Shown here: positions 9,321 to 18,295 of the stretch, piece by piece | Layout: each line of letters begins with the position of its first letter | Position numbering within the stretch: the stretch's first letter is position 1 | Assembly: GCF_004526345.1 (NCBI RefSeq) | Contig: NZ_CP038213.1 | Span: 930,001-994,000, forward strand | Length of the DNA stretch: 64,000 nt | From: Ornithinimicrobium flavum | Lineage (GTDB): Bacteria > Actinomycetota > Actinomycetes > Actinomycetales > Dermatophilaceae | Direction: 5' to 3' | Translations under genes and position numbers: made by a program | Notes under the pieces: model-generated | Seen by the model: only the letters and a program-made list of their open reading frames with translations | What the model was told of the DNA's origin: nothing | The model's database searches: none

Positions 9321-10151
9321 GTGGACCTGCTCACCGCCATGATCCTCGGCCTCGTCCAGGGCCTCACCGAGTTCCTCCCGATCTCCTCCAGCGCGCACGT
9401 CTCGATCGCCGGGCGCCTCCTGGGCGTGGACGACCCGGGGGCGGCCTTCACCGCCATCTCCCAGCTGGGGACCGAGACGGCGGTGCTCATCTACTTCCGG
9501 CGTGACATCGTCCGCATCGTCCGGCGCTGGACCGGCTCGCTCACGGGCCGGGTGCCCCGCTCCGACCCCGACGCCCTGCTCGGCTGGTGGGTCATCCTCG
9601 GCACCGTCCCGATCAGCGTCCTCGGTCTGCTCTTCCAGGACCGCATCGAGACCGGGCTGCGCAGCCTGTGGATCACCGCCACGATGCTGCTGGTCTTCGC
9701 GCTGGTCATCCTGGCCGCGGAGCGGGTCGGTGCCCAGCGACGCGAGCTGCGGGAGCTGACCTGGCGGCACGGCCTGGCCTTCGGCCTCTGGCAGGCGCTG
9801 GCCCTGGTGCCGGGCGTCTCGCGCAGCGGCGGCACGATCGCCGGCGGCCTGTTCATGGGGTACACCCGTGAGGCCGCCGCCCGCTACTCCTTCCTGCTCG
9901 CGATCCCCGCGGTCCTGGCCTCCGGCGGGCTGCAGCTGGTCAAGGTGTTCACCGGTGACGCCGTCGGCTCCGGCACGCAGTGGGGGCCGATCGTGGCGGC
10001 GACGCTGATCGCCTTTGGCGTGGGGTATGCCGTCATCGCCTGGTTCATGCGCTACATCACCACGCACACGTTCACGCCGTTCATGGTCTACCGGATCGTG
10101 CTGGCGCTGGTGCTCTTCGCGCTGCTGGGGTTCGGCGTCCTGGAGGCCTGA
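9321..10151 (+). CDS. uppP: Undecaprenyl-diphosphate phosphatase
   Basis: Integral membrane BacA/UppP enzyme that removes a phosphate from undecaprenyl pyrophosphate to recycle the lipid carrier for cell-wall synthesis. Both signature motifs are intact: the N-terminal [13 protein letters not shown] (with the catalytic Glu) and [14 protein letters not shown]. The 276 residues and multiple hydrophobic helices are usual for the family; loss causes bacitracin sensitivity. It starts 3 nt after the DUF4233 stop, so the two are cotranscribed. Confidence 0.97.
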   Translation: MDLLTAMILGLVQGLTEFLPISSSAHVSIAGRLLGVDDPGAAFTAISQLGTETAVLIYFRRDIVRIVRRWTGSLTGRVPRSDPDALLGWWVILGTVPISVLGLLFQDRIETGLRSLWITATMLLVFALVILAAERVGAQRRELRELTWRHGLAFGLWQALALVPGVSRSGGTIAGGLFMGYTREAAARYSFLLAIPAVLASGGLQLVKVFTGDAVGSGTQWGPIVAATLIAFGVGYAVIAWFMRYITTHTFTPFMVYRIVLALVLFALLGFGVLEA

Positions 10152-10175
10152 CCCGGTCCGGTCCGGGCGGCGTCA

Positions 10176-10181
10176 TACCCT
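10176..10181 (+). promoter_or_regulatory. -10-like box of ndk
   Basis: TACCCT ends 7 nt before the ndk GTG at 10189, as in a leaderless promoter. Confidence 0.4.
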
Positions 10182-10188
10182 TGGTGCC

Positions 10189-10626
10189 GTGACCGACACC
10201 ACCCAGACCGAACGTTCCCTCGTCCTCGTCAAGCCCGACGGCTACCGTCGCGGGTTGACCGGCGAGGTGCTGCGCCGCATCGAGGCCAAGGGCTACACCC
10301 TGGCCGCGCTCGCCGTCCTGACGCCCACCCGTGAGCAGCTGGGTGCGCACTACGCCGAGCACGATGGCAAGCCCTTCTACGAGCCGCTGCTGGAGTTCAT
10401 GAGCTCCGGCCCGGTGACGGCGGCGATCATCGAGGGTCAGGGGTGCGTGGCCGGTTTCCGCTCGCTCGCCGGCGCGACCGACCCCACCGGCGCCGCGCCC
10501 GGGACGATCCGCGGTGATCTCGGACGGGACTGGGGCGTGGCGGTCCAGCAGAACATCGTGCACGGCTCGGACGCCCGGGAGTCCGCCGAGCAGGAGATCG
10601 CCATCTGGTTCCCCGACCACGCCTGA
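10189..10626 (+). CDS. ndk: Nucleoside-diphosphate kinase
   Basis: Transfers the gamma-phosphate of ATP to other NDPs through a phospho-histidine. The family signature with the catalytic His is intact (QQNIVHGSDARESA), as is the start region SLVLVKPDGYRRG. 145 residues is standard. No ribosome binding site is evident; the TACCCT box 7 nt upstream suggests a leaderless mRNA independent of uppP. Confidence 0.97.
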   Translation: MTDTTQTERSLVLVKPDGYRRGLTGEVLRRIEAKGYTLAALAVLTPTREQLGAHYAEHDGKPFYEPLLEFMSSGPVTAAIIEGQGCVAGFRSLAGATDPTGAAPGTIRGDLGRDWGVAVQQNIVHGSDARESAEQEIAIWFPDHA

Positions 10627-10754
10627 GCGCCGGTCGCCACACCCGAGCCGCGCGGCCGGGGTGAGCCCCGGGTCCACCCCTGAGGTGCCGGACGTGCCCC
10701 GCGCCGCCCCCTGCAGCGGCACGAGGCACGTCCGACGACGGCCACGAGGCTGAG

Positions 10755-10793
10755 CGTGGACGAGCCCTGTCAGGGGTCTGCCCCGCGTCCACG
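10755..10793. terminator. Hairpin downstream of ndk
   Basis: Nested inverted repeats: CGTGGACG (10755-10762) with CGTCCACG (10786-10793), enclosing GGGG-TCTG-CCCC (10773-10784). There is no T-run. It could end ndk transcription or be part of the regulatory region of the downstream protease operon. The rest of the 340-bp gap shows only the palindrome at 10867-10893. Confidence 0.4.
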
Positions 10794-10866
10794 TGCAGCG
10801 TTCCTGCCCGTGCCGTCCGGTGATCCCGGGGAGGATCACACCTGGATAGAGGGCGCAGACGTCCGG

Positions 10867-10893
10867 CAGATACATCCCCGGCCGAGGTATCTG
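10867..10893. promoter_or_regulatory. Palindrome upstream of the protease-sigma-CHAT operon
   Basis: CAGATAC (10867-10873) and its exact complement GTATCTG (10887-10893) are separated by 13 nt, about 80 bp before the protease start. It looks like a dimeric-regulator operator, but no known family motif was recognised. Confidence 0.4.
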
Positions 10894-10974
10894 TCCCTGC
10901 CCTGATCCCCTCCCACGGAGGAACGGAACCCACTAGGCTGCCGACCAGACGGCGGTGCGGGGCGAGGAGTGACC

Positions 10975-12580
10975 ATGGCCGAGTCGGACCAGATGCCGGT
11001 GCTGCACGTCCCCCCGGACGTGCTGCGGCGGTATGCCGCACGGCTCCTCGACCCGGTCACCGCGCCCCCCGACCCCACGCGCAAGGGTTCGGACCCGACG
11101 CGCCGGGGACCCGGGCCCACGGCATACCTGACGACGAGCCTGCTCGTGCGGGGCCTGCCGGGGCCCGAGGTCGATGCCGTCGTCGAGCGCATCCAGGAGG
11201 CGGCCGACCGCGCGGGACGTGCGGTCCGGCTGGTGGTGGACCCGGCTGAGGACGGTCATCTGGCGTGGTTCCGTCGGGTCGGGGAGGCCTACCTGGAGGA
11301 GCTGCAGGGCGCCTACCAGACCCGGGTGCTGCTGGCTGCACCGCGGGACGGAAGCACCACGGGCCTGGACCCCTGGGAGCTGCTGACCCTGGCGCGGGCC
11401 GACGGCCGCGGCCCGCTGGCCGCCGACCTGGAGCACCTCGTCCTGGCAGCCGGCGGAGAGGTGCAGGGCGGGGGCGGCTACTGGGGCGGCCACGGAGGTG
11501 GCGGTGGTTACTGGGGCGGGCACGGAGGTGGCGGCGGCTACTGGGGCGGCCACCACCGGACCTCCGGTGCGGACGACCCGGTGCCCGGGCGGACACCCCT
11601 GGGCGTGAGCCTTCCCGACCCCTCCCGCGACGCGCCGAAGCCTGCCCGCGCGCCCGTCGTGGCGGTCCCGGACACCGGGATCGGGGCGCACCCCTGGTTC
11701 GAGGGTCACCCCGGGGTGCGGGTGACCACCGACCTCGACGGGATGCCGGTCGGCCCCGAGGGCGGTCTCGACCCGGACCCCGAGGGGACGGGTGTGCGCC
11801 ACGACCTCACCGGGGCGCTGGACGCGCTGTCCGGGCACGGCACCTTCATCGCGGGGGTGGTCCGGCAGGCCGCCCCGTCCGCCCGGATCCTCGCGCTGCC
11901 GGTGATGGACTCCGGCGGGGCTGCCTCCGAGCACGACGTCCACCGCACCCTCACGGCGCTGTGGGTCAGCCATGCCCGGGCCCAGGACGAGGGCCGTCAG
12001 GACGACGTCGTGGACGTGCTCTCCGTGTCGATGGGTTTTTACCACCAGGACGGGACGGTCGAGGAGCACCCGGTGCGCTCCCTGATGGACCTCTTCGCCC
12101 GGCGCGGCGTGCTGGTCGTCGCCGCCGCCGGCAACGAGGCGACCCGGTGGCCGCTCTACCCGCGCGGGCTGGGCGGCCGGAGGGGCGGGGCGTCCTGCCA
12201 CCGGCCCGCCGCCCCTGGTCTCCGTGGGCGCCCTCAACCCGGACGGCCGCACGGTCGCCCTCTTCAGCAACGCCGGGTCGTGGGTCACGACCCACCGCCT
12301 CGGGGTGAACGTCGTCAGCACCCTGCCCACCACCTTCCAGGCCGCGGCCCAGGCCGGGTGGGCGACCGAGGTCCCCGAGGGTCATCGACGCGCGACCCTC
12401 GACGCCGACGACCACGCCGGCGGGTTCGCGGTATGGAGCGGCACCAGCTTCGCCGCCCCGCTGCTCGCCGGCCAGCTCGCCGCCCACGTGGCGCGGGTGA
12501 AGGACCAGTCGCCCGACCCGGCGTCCGCGGTGAAGCGCGCCTGGGACGCCCTCGACCGGGAGATCGGATGGTCCTCGTGA
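10975..12580 (+). CDS. Cytosolic S8 (subtilisin-like) serine protease (frameshifted)
   Basis: Subtilase without a signal peptide. Residues 1-165 form an uncharacterised N-terminal domain; a Gly/Tyr/Trp/His repeat follows; then the peptidase domain. The catalytic triad is present: Asp233 in VAVPDTGIG, His288 in SGHGTFIAG, oxyanion Asn387 in AAAGNEAT, and the Ser codon at 12446-12448 in SGTSFAAP. The frame breaks between about 12160 and 12215 and resumes from VSVGALNPDG to the stop at 12580; one extra base or two missing bases explain it. The ATG at 10975 is preached best by GAGGAG just upstream (a GTG at 10969 is in frame). It heads an operon with a sigma factor and a CHAT protein, suggesting a regulated intracellular protease. 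Confidence 0.82.
11467..11553 (+). repeat. In-frame 30-bp tandem repeat encoding YWGGHGGGGG
   Basis: Two 30-bp units plus a partial third, with Tyr codons at 11479, 11509 and 11539. They encode a flexible Gly-rich linker with YWGGH blocks between the N-terminal domain and the subtilase domain. Confidence 0.85.
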
Positions 12581-13182
12581 GGCGGGACGGGGCGGGAGCG
12601 GAGGTAGAGCCGGAGCAGCTGTCGACGGGCCACCTCGCAGGTCGTTGCTTCGCCGCCTACCGGGACGGGGACGCCCATCGGCTGGGGGAGCTGGTCACCC
12701 TGGTGAGCCCCCTGCTGTGGCGCGTCGCCCGGGCCCACGGCTGCGACCCGCACGCCGCGCAGGACGTGGTCCAGGAGGTGTTCCTGCGCCTGGTGGACCG
12801 GGCCACCAGCATCCGCGACCCCGGTGCGGTGCTCGGCTGGCTGGTCGTGGCGACCAAGCGTGAGGCGTGGCGGGTGGCCCGCTCCACGCGGCGGGACGTC
12901 CCCGTGGAGAATGCCGCGTCCGAGCACCTCAGTGCCGAGCCCGGGCCGGAGGCCTCGGCGATCCTCACCGAGCAGCAGCAGCTGCTGTGGTCGGCCGTGA
13001 AGGACCTGAACGAGCGGTGCCAGCAGCTGCTGCGCATCGTGGCCTTCGTGGACCGACCCGACTACGACCAGGTCTCGGCGGCGCTGGGGATGCCCCGCGG
13101 CAGCATCGGCCCGACCCGCGGCCGGTGCCTGGACAAGCTGAGGCGCAGCCTCTCCGACGACCCGAGGTGGGCCCAGGCATGA
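12568..13182 (+). CDS. ECF-like sigma-70 family RNA polymerase sigma factor
   Basis: A 204-residue two-domain sigma factor. Region 2 is visible in HAAQDVVQEVFLRLVDRA and DPGAVLGWLVVATKREAWR (core and -10 binding). Region 4 is the helix-turn-helix near CQQLLRIVAFVDRPDYDQ and ALGMPRGSIGPTRGRCLDK (-35 binding). The ATG at 12568 has GGGAG upstream and overlaps the protease gene; a GTG at 12577 is an alternative. The next gene starts within its stop codon (ATGA). It may direct transcription of its own operon; the small downstream protein is its likely partner (inference). Confidence 0.88.
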   Translation: MVLVRRDGAGAEVEPEQLSTGHLAGRCFAAYRDGDAHRLGELVTLVSPLLWRVARAHGCDPHAAQDVVQEVFLRLVDRATSIRDPGAVLGWLVVATKREAWRVARSTRRDVPVENAASEHLSAEPGPEASAILTEQQQLLWSAVKDLNERCQQLLRIVAFVDRPDYDQVSAALGMPRGSIGPTRGRCLDKLRRSLSDDPRWAQA

Positions 13183-13657
13183 CGACGATCCCAGGTATGC
13201 AGCCCTTCGACGCCACCGACGCGGCGATCCTGCGTGAGCTGCGGGAGATCCAGGCGCGGGTCGACCCGTGCCCCGCCGGGCTGGTCGAGCGCACACCTTC
13301 GCGCTGACCGTGCAGGCCCTGCACGCCGAGGTCGCCGAGCTGACGTCGACGGCCGGCCTGCTGACCCGCGCCGCGGTGGAGGACGCGGAGGAGGCCGTCA
13401 CCGTGACCTTCAGCGCCGAGTCGATGAGCATCATGCTGACGGTGTCCGACGCGGGGCCGGGTCGCGCCCGCATCGACGGCTGGCTGACCGGTGGCGGTGC
13501 CGAGGTCGAGCTGACCGGCCCGGACGGGGCGACGACCCGCACGCTCGCCGACCCCGACGGGCGCTTCGTGCTCGACGCGGTCCCCCGCGGCGCTGCCCGG
13601 CTGCTGGTGCGTCGGGGCCAGGAGCGACCGGTGCTGACCCCCACCTTCGTGCTCTGA
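13179..13657 (+). CDS. Carboxypeptidase-regulatory-like small protein, putative sigma partner (frameshifted)
   Basis: The start ATG overlaps the sigma stop. The N-terminal part (FDATDAAILRELREIQARVD, then CPAGLVER) resembles the short helical segment of anti-sigma-like proteins found beside ECF sigma genes. The C-terminal part (GAEVELTGPDGATTRTLADP, GRFVLDAVP) is a carboxypeptidase-regulatory-like beta-sandwich. One base is missing at about 13292-13295: an extra C restores ERTTFALTV and a protein of about 159 residues. No transmembrane helix is present, so any anti-sigma action would be cytosolic. Confidence 0.65.
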
Positions 13658-13664
13658 GGAGCGG

Positions 13665-16284
13665 ATGAGCAGCAGCCACCGGGTGAGCGAGCTCTTCGAC
13701 CGGGGCCGGCAGGCCAACGCCGCCGGTCGCCCGGGGGAGGGTGAGCGCCTGCTGAGGCGGGCCCTGGCCCAGGTGGAGCGCGACGGGGCGGCGGCCGCCG
13801 GCGCCCTGGACGCGGTCGCCGGTGGCCCGGCCGACGTCGAGGAGGTGAAGGCCCGTCTCCTGCTGTCCCTGAGCACCTCCCTGGTCGAGCGACGGGGGCC
13901 GGGCGCGGCCCTGGACGTGGCCGGGCAGGCGCTGGAGATCGCCCGGGGCCGTCCCGTGGGGATGCGGGGAGCGGGTGCGTTGCAGGCGCTGTGCCGCTCC
14001 CAGTTGGCCATGATCCACGGACGGGCGGGTGACCCGGCAGCCGCCCTGGCCGAGCTCCGGGCCGCCTCCTCGACGGCCCACGAGCTCGGGCCGCGGGAGC
14101 GCGCGACGAACCTCGGTCTGCAGGGCCTGCTGCACCTCGAGCAACCCGATCCGGCCCGGGCGGCCGTGGCCTTCCGGCAGGCTGCCGATCTGGCTGCCGG
14201 CCATGGCCTCCAGCAGCACGAGTTCATGGCGCGCCACAACCTCGGTCTTGCGGCCTACGTGGCCGGCGACCTCAGCCGGGCCCTCACCCTCATGCGGGAG
14301 GCGGACCGGATCCCGGCGGACGTCTCCCGTGCCGTGGCCTGGCACGGTCGCGCCAGGGTGCTCATGGAGGCAGGGCTGGTGGACGAGGCCGCGCAGCTGC
14401 TCGCCCGGGCCGCGGCGGAGGGCGAGCGGGACGGGCAACGCCTGGTCACCGGCCAGGCGCTCATCGACCTCGCGACCTGCCAGCTGATGCTGGGACGCCC
14501 GGAGGCTGCGGTGTCCCTGTCCCGCCAGGCCCGGGACTCGCTGGGCCGTCGCCTCGCGCCCGGTCTGCGCCGCCAGGCGGAGCTCGTCCTCATCAGCGCC
14601 CGACGGCGGACCGGCACCGGTCTCGCGCAGGTCGTGACGGGAGCGCTCGGCCTGGCCGCGCACTTCGACCGGGCGGGGGACGTGGTCGCGGCGGACGTCG
14701 CGAGGGTCGTCGCCGCCGAGGCCCTGGTCGCCCTCGGCCGCCCCGTCGAGGCGGTCGCGACGCTGGGCGCGACGGGACGCACGAGCCGGCTGGTCTCTCT
14801 CACCACCCGGCTGCGGGTCCGGACCGTCCGCATCGCGGCAGCCCACCGCGAGGGCCGGGCAGGGGTGGCGAGACGACACCTGCGTGCGGCTCTGGAGGAC
14901 GTGGAGGAAGCCCTCGGCCAGAGCGCCAGCCTGGACCTGCGCGCCGCGCTGCTCGTCCACACCCAGGAGCTCGCCGACCTCGACCTCGAGGTGGCCGGTG
15001 GCCGGGCCCTGGACCGTCTGGTCGCCGTGGAGCGGTGGCGGGAGGTCGCCAGCCGGACGCCGACGCTGCGCGCCCCCTCCGAGCCCGGGCTGGCGCGCAA
15101 GGTGGCCGAGCTGCGGCAGCTCCGTCAGCAGGCAAGCGAGGACCCCGGTCGGGCGGCGGCACTCGCCGGGCCGGTGAGCCTCCTCGAGCGGGAGGTCGCC
15201 GAAGCCTCGTGGGCCGCGCGGTCCGACGCCGTGCCCGGTCGCCAGGGGCCGGTCACGCGGCAGGGTGCTGGGCTGAGGGAACGGCTGCGGGAGCAGGACT
15301 GCGCGCTCGTCGCCTACTCCGAGTCGAGGGGCCGGGTCGGCGCGGTGGCCGTGGACGGGGCGGGTCGAGATGGGTCGACCTGGGTGACAGCGCCGAGGTC
15401 GCGGAGGTCGCGCGGCGCCTGACCGCCGACCTGGAGGCGCGGGCCCGGGTCGCCGACGGTCCGCTGCGCGGGGCCGTGGAGTCGGCCCTGTCCGGCTCGC
15501 TCGCCCGGCTGGACGACCTGCTCCTGGGGCCCCTGCAGCTCGAGGGCAGGCTCCTCGTGGTCCCGACCCCCACCTTGTCGGCCCTGCCGTGGGGGATGGC
15601 GCCCAGCCGACGGGGGAGGCCCACCACCATCGCGCCCAGCCTGACGTCCTGGGGCAGGGGGGAGACCACGGTGGCCGGTCCCCGGGTCCGGGTCCTCACC
15701 GGTCCGGGACTGCCCCTGGGGGAGGCGAGGTCGCGGCCGTGAGCTCGGCGTGGGACGGAGCCGCCGGCGCCGCTCCGCCCGGCGCCCCTGGGGCGGGTGG
15801 TCACGGGATCCCGCACGCCACGGCGGCCGAGCTCGGCGAGGCACTGGCCGGTCACGACGTGGTGCACGTGGCCGCCCACGGCAGCCACCGGTCCGACAGC
15901 CCGATGTTCTCCTCGCTGTGGCTCGCCGACGGCCCGGTGTCCCTCGCCGATCTCGAGCAGCTCCGGCACGGTGCCTCCCACGTCGTCGTGTCCGCCTGCG
16001 AGGCCGGTCGATCCCGGAGCAGGGGAGGAGCGGCTCTGGGTCTGGCCAGCGGGCTGCTGAGCCTGGGGGCGGCGTCGGTCGTCGCCTCCGTCTGCCGGGT
16101 GCCCGACGAGACGGCGGCCGACCTCATGCCCCGCTACCACGCCCACCTCAGCTCCGGTCTGCCCGTGGACGAGGCCCTGGCCGCTGCCGTCGAGGCCTGC
16201 GACCTCCCCCTGGCGGGGTCCTTCGTGGCGTGGGGGTCGCCGTGGCGACGCCGGGGGAGCGCCACCGGTTGCGGGGGCACCTGA
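13665..16284 (+). CDS. TPR-CHAT (caspase-like) protein (frameshifted)
   Basis: About 870 residues once two breaks are repaired. Residues 1 to about 560 are alpha-helical TPR-like repeats (for example GEGERLLRRALAQVERDG and AAVAFRQAADLAAGHG). The C-terminal part is a CHAT peptidase domain with catalytic His (codon 15877-15879, HVAAHGSH) and Cys (codon 15997-15999, VVVSACEAG). The breaks are at about 15357-15370 (one G added to GGGG gives GGGSRWVDLGD) and 15714-15723 (one C added gives LPPGGGEVAAV). GAGGAG precedes the ATG. CHAT proteases with TPRs, such as the type III-E CRISPR effector partner, act as triggered proteases. With a subtilase and sigma factor in the same operon, a proteolytic stress or defence cascade is plausible but unproven. 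Confidence 0.82.
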
Positions 16285-16307
16285 GCCGCGTCAGAGTGTG
16301 AGCCAGG

Positions 16308-16330
16308 CCACGCCGCGCCTCGCGGCGTGG
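16308..16330 (+). terminator. Hairpin after the CHAT gene
   Basis: Perfect 10-bp stem CCACGCCGCG / CGCGGCGTGG with a 3-nt loop and no T-run, between the CHAT gene and the next ribosome binding site; it separates the two accessory operons. Confidence 0.55.
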
Positions 16331-16357
16331 AGGCTGAACCGACCAGGAGGGCACAGC

Positions 16358-16777
16358 ATGAGCGACGAGACCACCCCCACGGGCCAGGATGAGGGAGATC
16401 TGGGCGACCAGTTCGCTGCAGCCGGAGGCAACGACGGCCGGACCGCCGGAGGCGCCGGTGCGGAGGAGGGTTTCCGGGACAGCCACCTGAGCGAGGACAC
16501 GCTCGGCCAGGCCTTCGAGGACATGGGGGACGCGTCCGAGAGCGGCACCGACCCATCCGGTGACGGTGGCGCTGACGGCGGTGCGGACGGCGGTGCGGAC
16601 CCGACCGGTGACGGGGGCGCTGATGGCGGTGCGGACGGCGGTGCGGACCCGACCGGTGACGGTGGCGCGGACGGTGGCGCGGACGGTGGCGCGGACCCGA
16701 CCGGTGACGGTGGCGCGGACGGCGGTGCGGACCCGACCGGTGACGGTGGCGCCGACGGCGGCGCGAACCCCCTCTGA
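16358..16777 (+). CDS. Acidic Asp/Gly tandem-repeat protein, possible peptide substrate
   Basis: A 139-residue soluble, very acidic protein with AGGAGG 7 nt before its ATG. Residues 1 to about 65 are non-repetitive (ending TLGQAFEDMGDASESG). The rest is five copies of DP(S/T)GDGGADGGA-type units (16, 16, 16, 12 and 12 residues), finishing GGANPL. It has no Cys and no signal peptide. The repeats recall Ca-binding Asp/Gly turns or a multi-core precursor peptide. It lies first in an operon with a second acidic peptide, a JmjC oxygenase and a ferredoxin-like protein, so it could be the modified substrate (inference). No family was recognised. Confidence 0.75.
   Translation: MSDETTPTGQDEGDLGDQFAAAGGNDGRTAGGAGAEEGFRDSHLSEDTLGQAFEDMGDASESGTDPSGDGGADGGADGGADPTGDGGADGGADGGADPTGDGGADGGADGGADPTGDGGADGGADPTGDGGADGGANPL
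16555..16769 (+). repeat. 48/36-bp in-frame tandem repeats
   Basis: Three 48-bp and two 36-bp units, built from 12-bp GGNGCNGAYGGN modules, encode the Asp/Gly repeat. The near-identity of units makes copy number prone to slippage. Confidence 0.85.
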
Positions 16778-16790
16778 CCTGGAGACGACG

Positions 16791-16991
16791 ATGAGCATCA
16801 GCGACGACAACGGTCGGCAGCCCTCCCAGGAGGAGACCGAGCGGACCACCGACATGGAGCGGACCGAGGACCTGGAGGACGCCCGCAGCGCGGACATGGG
16901 GTCGGAGTCCATGGACTCCGCCTTCGACGAGCTCGACGGGGACGGGGTGAACCCGCCCGAGGACGGCGGTGAGGTGGACGGCGGCCGGTGA
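16791..16991 (+). CDS. Small acidic protein coupled to the JmjC oxygenase
   Basis: A 66-residue, highly charged protein with about one third Asp/Glu, no Cys, no transmembrane helix and no signal peptide. It starts 13 nt after the repeat protein, with GGAG before the ATG. Its end DSAFDELDGDGVNPP resembles GQAFEDMGDASES of the repeat protein, hinting at a common ancestor or recognition motif. Its TGA overlaps the GTG of the oxygenase gene, so both are translated together, as is common for a substrate and its modifying enzyme. The function is unknown. Confidence 0.7.
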   Translation: MSISDDNGRQPSQEETERTTDMERTEDLEDARSADMGSESMDSAFDELDGDGVNPPEDGGEVDGGR

Positions 16992-18295
16992 CCGACCGCG
17001 ACCACCTGCGGAGGGCCGGGCGACCGGCCCTTCGTCGTCTGCTCGGGCCGACCTCGCCCGAGACCTTCGCCACCCAGATCTGGGGTCGGACCCTCCACCT
17101 GTCCTCGGCGGCGGACCGGGGAGGTGACCGCTTCGAGGACCTCTTCTCCCTCGACGCGGTCGACGAGCTCGTCTCGGACCGAGGCCTGCGGACGCCCTTC
17201 CTGCGGGTCGCCAGGGACGGGGCGACGTTGCCCGACCGGGCCTTCACCTCCGGTGGCGGCATCGGTGCCGCCATCGCCGACCAGGTGAGCGACGACAAGC
17301 TGCTGCAGCTCTTCGCCGACGGGGCCACCATCGTGCTCCAGGGCCTGCACCGCACCTGGGGGCCGGTGCGGGAGTTCAGCGCCGCGCTGTCGGCCGACCT
17401 CGGGCACCCGGTCCAGGTGAACGGCTACGTCACGCCGCCGCAGAACCAGGGCTTCTCCGACCACTACGACGTGCACGACGTCTTCGTCCTGCAGGTGCAC
17501 GGCGAGAAGCGGTGGTCGCTGCGCGAACCCGTCCTCCCGCACCCGCTGCGGGACCAGCCGTGGGGTGACCGGCAGGACGAGGTGGCCCGCCGGGCCGGGG
17601 AGGAGGCCTACCTGGAGACGACGCTGCGGCCGGGCGACTGCCTCTACCTGCCCCGCGGCTGGATCCACGCCGCCCGCGCCCTGGGCGGGGTGAGCACGCA
17701 CCTGACGATCGGCGTCCACGCCTGGACGCGCCACCACCTGGCCGAGTCGCTGCTCCGCCGCGCCGGGACCGCCCTGAGCGGGCACGACGCGGTGCGCGAG
17801 AGCCTGCCGCTGGGCGTCGACCTGACGGACCCGGCCGGTGCGGCCGACGACGTCGAGCTGGCCCGGGAGGCTCTGCTCCGGGTCATCCGGGAGCTCCCGG
17901 CGGAGGAGGTCGTCCGCGAGCTCAGGGGCCGCGAGCGCGCGGCGCAGCGCCCGGCACCCGTGCCCCCGCTCGCCCAGCTGGCCGCCGCCGACGCCCTGGG
18001 CACTGACACCACCGTGCGGCTGCGCCCGCACCTGATGGCCGACCTCCTCCCGGCACCGGACGGCACCGTCGTCGTCTCCTCGCGCGCCGGTCGGTTCTCC
18101 CTGCCGTCCGCCGCACGTCCCGCCGTCGAGCTGCTGCTGCGGGAGGGATCCGCCCGTGTCACCGACCTGACCGCCGCCGCCGGGCTGGACGAGCAGGCGG
18201 GGCTGGAGCTGGCCCGGACCCTGCTGCGCCGGGGCCTTGCGATGCCCGGGAGCCGGGCGGCCGACGGCGTGGGTGACACTGGGGGACATGGCTGA
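16988..18295 (+). CDS. JmjC/cupin_4 2-oxoglutarate oxygenase with winged-helix tail
   Basis: A 435-residue member of the ribosomal-oxygenase-like JmjC family (YcfD/NO66/MINA53 type), Fe(II) and 2-oxoglutarate dependent protein hydroxylases. The metal ligands are His159 and Asp161 (SDHYDVHDVF) and the distal His227 (PRGWIHAARA). After a helical linker, residues about 338-425 (RLRPHLMADLL, GTVVVSSRAGRFSLP, DLTAAAGLDEQAGLELART) form a beta-hairpin plus winged-helix module. This matches the ROX C-terminal domain and also the layout of PqqD-like peptide-recognition domains. The GTG start overlaps the stop of the acidic peptide gene, suggesting that peptide as substrate. Confidence 0.85.
   Translation: MTDRDHLRRAGRPALRRLLGPTSPETFATQIWGRTLHLSSAADRGGDRFEDLFSLDAVDELVSDRGLRTPFLRVARDGATLPDRAFTSGGGIGAAIADQVSDDKLLQLFADGATIVLQGLHRTWGPVREFSAALSADLGHPVQVNGYVTPPQNQGFSDHYDVHDVFVLQVHGEKRWSLREPVLPHPLRDQPWGDRQDEVARRAGEEAYLETTLRPGDCLYLPRGWIHAARALGGVSTHLTIGVHAWTRHHLAESLLRRAGTALSGHDAVRESLPLGVDLTDPAGAADDVELAREALLRVIRELPAEEVVRELRGRERAAQRPAPVPPLAQLAAADALGTDTTVRLRPHLMADLLPAPDGTVVVSSRAGRFSLPSAARPAVELLLREGSARVTDLTAAAGLDEQAGLELARTLLRRGLAMPGSRAADGVGDTGGHG

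Noticed and set aside
10627-10974. Small gene between ndk and the subtilase
   Set aside because: No start with ribosome site and frame beyond about 30 codons; only a hairpin and a palindrome are supported.
16555-16769. CRISPR or minisatellite of non-coding type
   Set aside because: The repeats keep one reading frame with stop and ribosome site; they are coding.
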